Below are positions 5,855-10,540 of a stretch of 10,540 bases of DNA, piece after piece. Source of the DNA: Syntrophaceae bacterium UBA6255 (GTDB lineage Bacteria > Desulfobacterota > Syntrophia > Syntrophales > Smithellaceae). The position numbers and the translations under genes are program-made. The notes beneath the pieces were generated by a model, which saw nothing but the letters and a program-made list of their open reading frames with translations, made no database searches and was not told the DNA's origin. Positions within the stretch are counted from its first letter, which is position 1. The number at the start of each line of letters is the position of its first letter. The DNA is taken from the NCBI GenBank assembly GCA_002441205.1, contig DJVN01000245.1:1-10540 (forward strand), written 5' to 3'.

Positions 5855-7558
5855 ATGAAGCTAAAGGGGACAGAAATATTATTAAAGGCGCTCGAAGAAG
5901 AAAAGGTTGAAATTATCTTCGGGTATCCCGGAGGAGCTGTTCTGGATATTTATGATCAGCTTTATAAAAGCAATATGAATCATATTTTAGTTCGGCATGA
6001 ACAGGGCGCGGTACACGCCGCCGACGGCTATGCCCGTTCAACCGGAAAAGTAGGCGTTTGTCTGGTAACGTCCGGTCCCGGCGCGACCAATACAGTTACC
6101 GGCATCGCCACGGCGAATATGGATTCCATACCTCTTGTTGTTTTCACGGGTCAGGTGCCCACAGGGCTGATTGGCAATGACGCTTTTCAGGAGTGCGATA
6201 TCACAGGCATAACCCGTCCCTGTACCAAACATAATTTTCTGGTGCGCAATATTGAAGACCTCGCTGCGACCATCAAAGAGGCTTTTCATATCGCCCGTTC
6301 GGGAAGACCCGGTCCGGTTCTTGTTGATTTGCCCAAGAATGTAATGGCGGCTTCAACGGAGTATAATCCTGCCGGTATAAAAATCAGAAATTACGAACCG
6401 TCATACAAACCGGCTTTCAAGAAAATGGGCATTTTACTCGATATGCTGAATTCAGCCAAAAAACCGCTAATCATGACCGGCGGTGGAGTTATTCTGGGCA
6501 AGGCCTCTGACCTTTTGACCACAATGGCCAGAAAATATCAGATTCCGGTTACCGGCACTCTGATGGGGCTTGGTTCTTTTCCGGGAACGGATCCGCTCTG
6601 GCTGGGAATGCTGGGAATGCACGGTACCTACTACGCGAATATGGCAGTCAGCCACTGTGATCTGCTCATTGCTGTGGGAGTACGATTTGACGACCGGGTT
6701 ACCGGAACGATTGAGACATTTGCCGCCAAAGCCAAAATCGTCCATATCGATATTGACCCGTCGTCCATTAATAAAAATGTTGCCGTTGATCTGCCGATCA
6801 TCGGCGATACACAGGCGGTGCTGAAAGATTTGATTAAATATTTTGAAGAACACAATTACACTTTTGAGGCTTCACAGCGGAAAGAGTGGTTGGATCAGAT
6901 TGCCGAATGGATGGAAAAAGTGCCCCTGACGTATTGCCAGAACGGCAAGGTCATCAAGCCGCAGTTCGTCATCGAAACATTGCATAAATTAACCAAAGGT
7001 GACGCGATTATCACGACGGAAGTCGGCCAGAATCAGATGTGGACGGCGCAGTTCTTTCCTTTTGATAAACCGAATACGTTTGTCTCTTCCGGCGGACTGG
7101 GAACGATGGGTTTCGGTTTCCCCGCGGCCATCGGCGTCAAATGCGCTTTTCCGGATAAGCACGTTGTGGATATCGCCGGTGACGGAAGTATCCAGATGAA
7201 TATTCAGGAACTGGCCACCGTCGCGCAATACAAAATCAATGTGAAAATAGTTCTTTTGAATAACGGCTATCTGGGAATGGTGCGCCAGTGGCAGGAATTG
7301 TTCTATGAAAAACGTTATTCGCATACGGATATGACTTATGCCCCCGATTTTGTGAAACTGGCTGAGGCATATGGCGTTGTCGGCCTGCGCGCTACCAAAC
7401 CGGAAGAAGTGGAATCTGTTTTGAAGCAGGGACTTGAGCTGGATAATCCGGTTCTGATGGATTTCCGCGTGTCGCGTGAAGAATGCGTTTATCCGATGGT
7501 GCATCCGGGCGATTCGATCAGCAATATGTCGCTGGGCAGCAGGGAGATGATTAACTAA
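5855..7558 (+). CDS. ilvB: Acetolactate synthase large (catalytic) subunit
   Basis: This is the thiamine-diphosphate enzyme that condenses two pyruvates to 2-acetolactate (valine/leucine branch), or pyruvate with 2-oxobutyrate to 2-aceto-2-hydroxybutyrate (isoleucine branch). It has 567 residues in three domains: a TPP-binding PYR domain (about 1-170), a central domain (about 190-325) and a TPP-binding PP domain (about 390-540). Visible signatures are GYPGGAVLDIYDQL (23-36), RHEQGAVHAADGYAR (47-61) with catalytic Glu49, and the ThDP/Mg motif GDGS (442-445) running to LNNGYLG (Asn469/470). The gene starts at ATG 5855 with GGGAG 11 bases upstream. It is the first structural gene after the leader-peptide attenuator, and the regulatory subunit gene follows after 37 bases. 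Length and motifs match the biosynthetic enzyme rather than the catabolic AlsS, and the adjacent ilvN supports this. Confidence 0.97.
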   Translation: MKLKGTEILLKALEEEKVEIIFGYPGGAVLDIYDQLYKSNMNHILVRHEQGAVHAADGYARSTGKVGVCLVTSGPGATNTVTGIATANMDSIPLVVFTGQVPTGLIGNDAFQECDITGITRPCTKHNFLVRNIEDLAATIKEAFHIARSGRPGPVLVDLPKNVMAASTEYNPAGIKIRNYEPSYKPAFKKMGILLDMLNSAKKPLIMTGGGVILGKASDLLTTMARKYQIPVTGTLMGLGSFPGTDPLWLGMLGMHGTYYANMAVSHCDLLIAVGVRFDDRVTGTIETFAAKAKIVHIDIDPSSINKNVAVDLPIIGDTQAVLKDLIKYFEEHNYTFEASQRKEWLDQIAEWMEKVPLTYCQNGKVIKPQFVIETLHKLTKGDAIITTEVGQNQMWTAQFFPFDKPNTFVSSGGLGTMGFGFPAAIGVKCAFPDKHVVDIAGDGSIQMNIQELATVAQYKINVKIVLLNNGYLGMVRQWQELFYEKRYSHTDMTYAPDFVKLAEAYGVVGLRATKPEEVESVLKQGLELDNPVLMDFRVSREECVYPMVHPGDSISNMSLGSREMIN

Positions 7559-7595
7559 TGAGGTTTTAAAGTAAAAAATAATAGTGAGGGAACAG

Positions 7596-8081
7596 ATGGA
7601 AAAGAAGGAACATATTATTTCAGTACTTGTTCATAACAAGCCTGACGTGCTGGCGAGGATTGCTGGCGTTTTGGGCGGCAAGGGTTATAATATTGAAAGC
7701 CTTTGCGTGAATTCGACCATGCAGTATGAAGTGTCGAAAATCGTTATGACGACTATCGGCAGCAAGGAGACTGTTACGCGTATTGAAAATCAACTCAGGC
7801 GGCTTGTGGATGTTATTCAAGTTGATGATTTGACCAATGTGGAATCCATTCACCGCGAATTGATTCTGGTTCGTCTGAATTTGACAGCAGACAAGAAAGA
7901 ACAAATAAATAAAGCAATTGACACGAATAAATGGAAAGTAATAGCTAATGCGGATGCTTATGTGATTTTGGAAATTATCGGTGATCAAGCACAGATTGAT
8001 TTTGCTATGGCTAAACTTACTCCGCTGGGCATTGCTGATATAACAAGAACAGGCATTATCGCGTTAAATTTAGAACAATAA
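7596..8081 (+). CDS. ilvN: Acetolactate synthase small (regulatory) subunit
   Basis: This regulatory subunit binds IlvB, raises its activity and confers feedback inhibition by valine. It has 161 residues, the usual bacterial length. The N-terminal ACT domain is clear: ISVLVHNKPDVLARIAGVLGGKGYNIESL (roughly 8-36) includes the NxPGVL-like loop (here NKPDVL) and the glycine-rich turn before the second strand. A second ACT-like half follows (RELILVRLNL onward). The start is set at ATG 7596 because GAGGG stands five bases upstream. A GTG at 7584 lies in frame but overlaps that ribosome site and adds only four residues. The gene sits 37 bases after ilvB and 30 bases before ilvC. The loop Asp in NKPDVL replaces the more usual Gly, a minor variation at the site near which valine binds in this family. 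Confidence 0.95.
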   Translation: MEKKEHIISVLVHNKPDVLARIAGVLGGKGYNIESLCVNSTMQYEVSKIVMTTIGSKETVTRIENQLRRLVDVIQVDDLTNVESIHRELILVRLNLTADKKEQINKAIDTNKWKVIANADAYVILEIIGDQAQIDFAMAKLTPLGIADITRTGIIALNLEQ

Positions 8082-8111
8082 ATTATGTAATTTTCTCAAT
8101 AGGAGGTTATC

Positions 8112-9170
8112 ATGGCAAAAATTAATTTTGGAGGCGTCATTGAAGACGTCATCACAGCGAAAGAATTTCCGCTGAAAAAAGCGCAGAAGGTTTTAAAAAA
8201 TGAAGTCGTAGCGGTGCTCGGCTACGGCGTACAGGGACCGGCGCAGGCTTTTAATATGAGAGATAACGGCATTAATGTCATTATCGGTCAGGCAAAAGAA
8301 GACACACGTTATTGGAAGAAGGCCATTGCCGACGGCTGGAAACCCGGCAAAACACTTTTCCCGATTGAAGAGGCGGTCAAACGCGGCACGATTATCCAGT
8401 ATCTCGTTTCCGATGCCGCGCAGAAAATGCTCTGGCCCAAAGTAAAAGCCAATCTGAAAAAAGGCGACGCGCTTTATTTCTCGCATGGCTTTTCCATTGT
8501 TTACAAGAAACAGACCGGTGTTATTCCGCCCAAGTTCGTTGATGTCATCATGGTCGCGCCTAAAGGCTCCGGAACAAGTGTCCGCCGGAATTTCCTGGAC
8601 GGCAGCGGTATCAACTCCAGCTTTGCCGTGCATCAGGATTACACCGGCCGCGCGATGGAAAGAACGCTGGCGCTGGGCATTGCCATTGGTTCAGGATTTT
8701 TATTCCCGACAACTTTCCAGATGGAAGTTTACAGTGATTTAACCGGTGAACGCGGCGTGCTCATGGGCTGCCTGGCGGGAGTCATGGAAGCGCAGTACAA
8801 TGAGCTTCGCAAGCATGGCCATACACCCAGTGAAGCCTTCAACGAAACAGTGGAAGAGCTTACGCAGAGTTTGATTCGCCTGGTTGCGGAAAACGGTATG
8901 GATTGGATGTACGCCAATTGTTCCGCCACGGCTCAGCGCGGGGCACTGGATTGGCGCCATAAATTCCGCAAGGCAGTGGCGCCGGTGTTCGCCGATCTTT
9001 ATAAATCAGTCGCTACCGGCAAAGAAACGGAAATTGTGTTGAGAGTCAACAGCGCTCCGGATTACAAAGTCAAACTGGAAAAAGAACTCAAGGCCATACA
9101 CGATTCGGAAATGTGGAAAGCGGGAGCCGCCGTGCGCCAGTTGCGGCCGGAAAACCGCAAGAAGAAATAG
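8112..9170 (+). CDS. ilvC: Ketol-acid reductoisomerase (Bacteroidetes/fungal-like subtype)
   Basis: IlvC isomerises and reduces 2-acetolactate or acetohydroxybutyrate to the dihydroxy acid, using NAD(P)H and Mg2+. It has 352 residues. The Rossmann nucleotide loop is GYGVQG (37-42), and SHGF holds catalytic His125. The metal ligands are in SDLTGERG (Asp209, Glu213) and ETVEELTQSL (Glu245, Glu249), and CSATAQRGALDW (270-281) holds the substrate-binding Ser271. A perfect AGGAGGT stands four bases before the ATG, the strongest ribosome site in the window. The N-terminal MAKINFGGVIEDV extension, GYGVQG instead of GYGSQG, and the C-terminal ending VRQLRPEN are like the Bacteroides and fungal Ilv5 proteins as I remember them. 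They are unlike the roughly 330-residue form common in Proteobacteria. Function is secure; the subtype call rests on memory, not an alignment. Confidence 0.96.
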   Translation: MAKINFGGVIEDVITAKEFPLKKAQKVLKNEVVAVLGYGVQGPAQAFNMRDNGINVIIGQAKEDTRYWKKAIADGWKPGKTLFPIEEAVKRGTIIQYLVSDAAQKMLWPKVKANLKKGDALYFSHGFSIVYKKQTGVIPPKFVDVIMVAPKGSGTSVRRNFLDGSGINSSFAVHQDYTGRAMERTLALGIAIGSGFLFPTTFQMEVYSDLTGERGVLMGCLAGVMEAQYNELRKHGHTPSEAFNETVEELTQSLIRLVAENGMDWMYANCSATAQRGALDWRHKFRKAVAPVFADLYKSVATGKETEIVLRVNSAPDYKVKLEKELKAIHDSEMWKAGAAVRQLRPENRKKK

Positions 9171-9188
9171 CGGGCTCGTAGAAAGTCC

Positions 9189-9253
9189 GTTTTATACCCT
9201 CTTTCTTCAGGGCCACGGTGCCCTTTAGGGTAGAGAGGGATAGTGTGAGGGTG
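9189..9253. repeat. Imperfect palindromic intergenic repeat after ilvC
   Basis: CCCTCT (9197-9202) pairs with AGAGGG (9234-9239) and AGGGC (9209-9213) pairs with GCCCT (9220-9224) around a CACGGT loop. The reverse strand begins with a CACCCTCAC-like sequence, a composition seen in dispersed intergenic palindromes of Proteobacteria. It lies 19 bases past the ilvC stop and could fold in the transcript, protecting or ending the ilvBNC message. There is no U-tract directly after it. Confidence 0.5.
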
Positions 9254-9270
9254 AAAAAAACTAATACAAT

Positions 9271-9343
9271 TGTCATACCGGCGCAGGCCGGTATCCAGTG
9301 TTGTCAAATCTTTCCTGGATTCCGGGTCAAGTCCGGAATGACA
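9271..9343. repeat. Inverted-repeat intergenic element (TGTCATNCCGG ... CCGGAATGACA type)
   Basis: This 73-bp element is bounded by TGTCAT (9271-9276) and ATGACA (9338-9343). Inside, each half is itself palindromic: CCGG-CGCAGG-CCGG on the left (9278-9291) and CCGG-GTCAAGT-CCGG on the right. Towards the centre, ATCCAG (9293-9298) faces CTGGAT (9315-9320). The whole can fold as one long cruciform or as two smaller hairpins. The sequence belongs in appearance to the widespread bacterial intergenic repeats with CCGGACTTGACCCGGAATCCAG-like cores (quoted here only as a type). It separates ilvC from ilvD and ends 34 bases before the ilvD start. Confidence 0.7.
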
Positions 9344-9377
9344 TAAAAAATTATTATTCAACAAGGGAGAGAAAACG

Positions 9378-10540
9378 ATGAGAAGCGATCTCATGAAAAA
9401 AGGTTTTGAGCGGGCGCCGCATCGCTCGCTGTTCAAGGCGATGGGGTACACGGATGAAGAACTTGCCCGGCCGTTGATCGGCGTGGTCAATTCAGCCAAT
9501 GAAATCATTCCCGGACACATCCATCTGGATTTAATCACGCAGGATGTGAAGGCGGGAATCCGCATGGCCGGTGGGACTCCGGTGGAATTCCCGGTCATCG
9601 GGGTGTGCGACGGTATTGCGATGGGTCATGAAGGCATGAAATATTCGCTGGCCAGCCGCGAGTTGATTGCCGATTCCATCGAAATCATGGCCATGGCTCA
9701 TCCTTTTGACGCCCTTGTTTTCGTGACCAATTGCGACAAGATTATTCCCGGCATGCTCATGGCCGCGCTGCGCCTCAATATCCCCTCCATCTTTATCAGC
9801 GGCGGGCCGATGCTGGCGGGAAAAATTCAGGATAAACCTGTCGACCTGATCAGCGTTTTTGAAGGTGTCGGTGCAGTCAAAGTCAAAAAGATGACTGCCG
9901 CCGACCTGAAGAAACTGGAAGACTGCGCCTGCCCGGGTTGCGGTTCCTGCTCCGGAATGTACACCGCAAATTCCATGAACTGTGTTACCGAAGCCCTGGG
10001 TCTCGGTTTGCCCGGTCACGGAACGATTCCCGCCATTTTAGCTTCCCGTCACCGGCTGGCCAAACAGGCTGGAATGAAAATCATGGATTTACTCAAACGC
10101 AACGTCAGGCCGCGCGACATTGCGACGCTGGCCGCTTTTAAAAACGCCATCGCCGTGGATATGGCGCTGGGCTGTTCCACCAACACCGTTTTACACATTC
10201 CCGCTGTTGCGCACGAAGCGGGAATAAAACTTGATTTGGATCTCTTCAACAAAATCAGCGAAAAAACACCCAATCTCTGCAAATTGAGTCCAGCCGGACA
10301 TCATCATATTGAAGATCTGGACGCGGCGGGGGGCATTCAGGCCGTCATGAAAGTTATCAGTGCGCTGGGTGTCATTGATGAAAAGGCCATAACGGTTTCC
10401 GGTAAAACCGTCGGCGGGAACTTGAAAAGCGCCCGTGTTTTGAATACCGATGTCATCAGAACATTGAAAAATGCGTATTCACAGCAGGGCGGCATCTCGA
10501 TTCTGCGCGGCAATCTCGCGCCGGACGGAGCGGTGGTCAA
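9378..10540 (+). CDS. ilvD: Dihydroxy-acid dehydratase, N-terminal part (runs off right edge)
   Basis: This Fe-S enzyme dehydrates 2,3-dihydroxy-isovalerate and its methyl homologue to the 2-oxo acids, the third common step of Val/Ile synthesis. The frame stays open from ATG 9378 to the window end (387 codons of an expected 550-620), so the stop lies outside. An AAGGGAG ribosome site stands 8 bases upstream. Signatures are RAPHRSLFKAMG (12-23), NEIIPGHIHLD (41-51), GVCDGIAMGHEGM (75-87), TNCDKIIPGMLMAA (117-130) with cluster ligand Cys119, and CPGCGSCSGMYTANSMN (185-201) with Cys191. The segment NSANE (38-42) has no Cys where [2Fe-2S] members carry their first ligand, so an E. coli-like, oxygen-sensitive [4Fe-4S] type is inferred. 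It is separated from ilvC by 207 bases with two palindromic repeats, so it may have less read-through than ilvBNC. Confidence 0.95.
   Translation, partial: MRSDLMKKGFERAPHRSLFKAMGYTDEELARPLIGVVNSANEIIPGHIHLDLITQDVKAGIRMAGGTPVEFPVIGVCDGIAMGHEGMKYSLASRELIADSIEIMAMAHPFDALVFVTNCDKIIPGMLMAALRLNIPSIFISGGPMLAGKIQDKPVDLISVFEGVGAVKVKKMTAADLKKLEDCACPGCGSCSGMYTANSMNCVTEALGLGLPGHGTIPAILASRHRLAKQAGMKIMDLLKRNVRPRDIATLAAFKNAIAVDMALGCSTNTVLHIPAVAHEAGIKLDLDLFNKISEKTPNLCKLSPAGHHHIEDLDAAGGIQAVMKVISALGVIDEKAITVSGKTVGGNLKSARVLNTDVIRTLKNAYSQQGGISILRGNLAPDGAVV

Noticed and set aside
9062..9598. A 178-codon minus-strand frame spanning the ilvC end, the palindromic repeats and the ilvD start.
   Set aside because: It runs antisense through two secure genes and the repeats; the translated repeat portion is typical of spurious repeat-derived frames.

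Overview
The window looks like chromosomal housekeeping sequence from a Gram-negative bacterium of moderate GC content. The protein types and gene mix (GatCA, a two-gene TatA/TatC set, a compact class A PBP, an ilvBNCD cluster with leader-peptide attenuation) recall syntrophic or sulfate-reducing Deltaproteobacteria such as Syntrophales. That assignment is an inference from remembered protein likeness and is tentative.

Layout. Positions 1-1959 read on the minus strand: a histone-deacetylase-family deacetylase, then gatC, then the N-terminal third of gatA, which runs off the left edge. Both the deacetylase and gatC start with TTG behind a Shine-Dalgarno sequence. A divergent intergenic region (1960-2188) carries a likely plus-strand promoter. 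It is followed by tatA, tatC and a penicillin-binding protein 1A gene (2189-5331), closely spaced and probably co-transcribed. Positions 5332-5854 hold no large gene but are the most informative stretch. They contain a sigma70-like promoter and a 33-codon leader peptide rich in Leu, Val and Ile with a Val-Val-Val-Val run. Mutually exclusive antiterminator and terminator hairpins follow, then a second terminator, then a structured segment with an exact 18-bp direct repeat. Next come ilvB, ilvN and ilvC, then an intergenic stretch with two palindromic repeats, and finally ilvD, which is cut by the right edge.

How the genes work together. GatCA, with GatB encoded elsewhere, makes Gln-tRNA(Gln) and/or Asn-tRNA(Asn) by transamidation. 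TatA/TatC export folded proteins, and PBP1A builds peptidoglycan in the periplasm. IlvBN, IlvC and IlvD carry out the shared steps of isoleucine and valine synthesis and supply the leucine precursor. The leader peptide and hairpins 5' of ilvB are a readable transcription attenuator responding to charged branched-chain tRNAs.

The main find is the ilvB leader. Besides the usual 1:2 / 2:3 / 3:4 pairings, the freed terminator strand can capture the first strand of a second, stronger terminator. One ribosome-stalling decision could therefore switch two tandem terminators. No entirely new system was found. The leader and the repeat-bearing 5'-UTR segment behind it are the parts worth testing.
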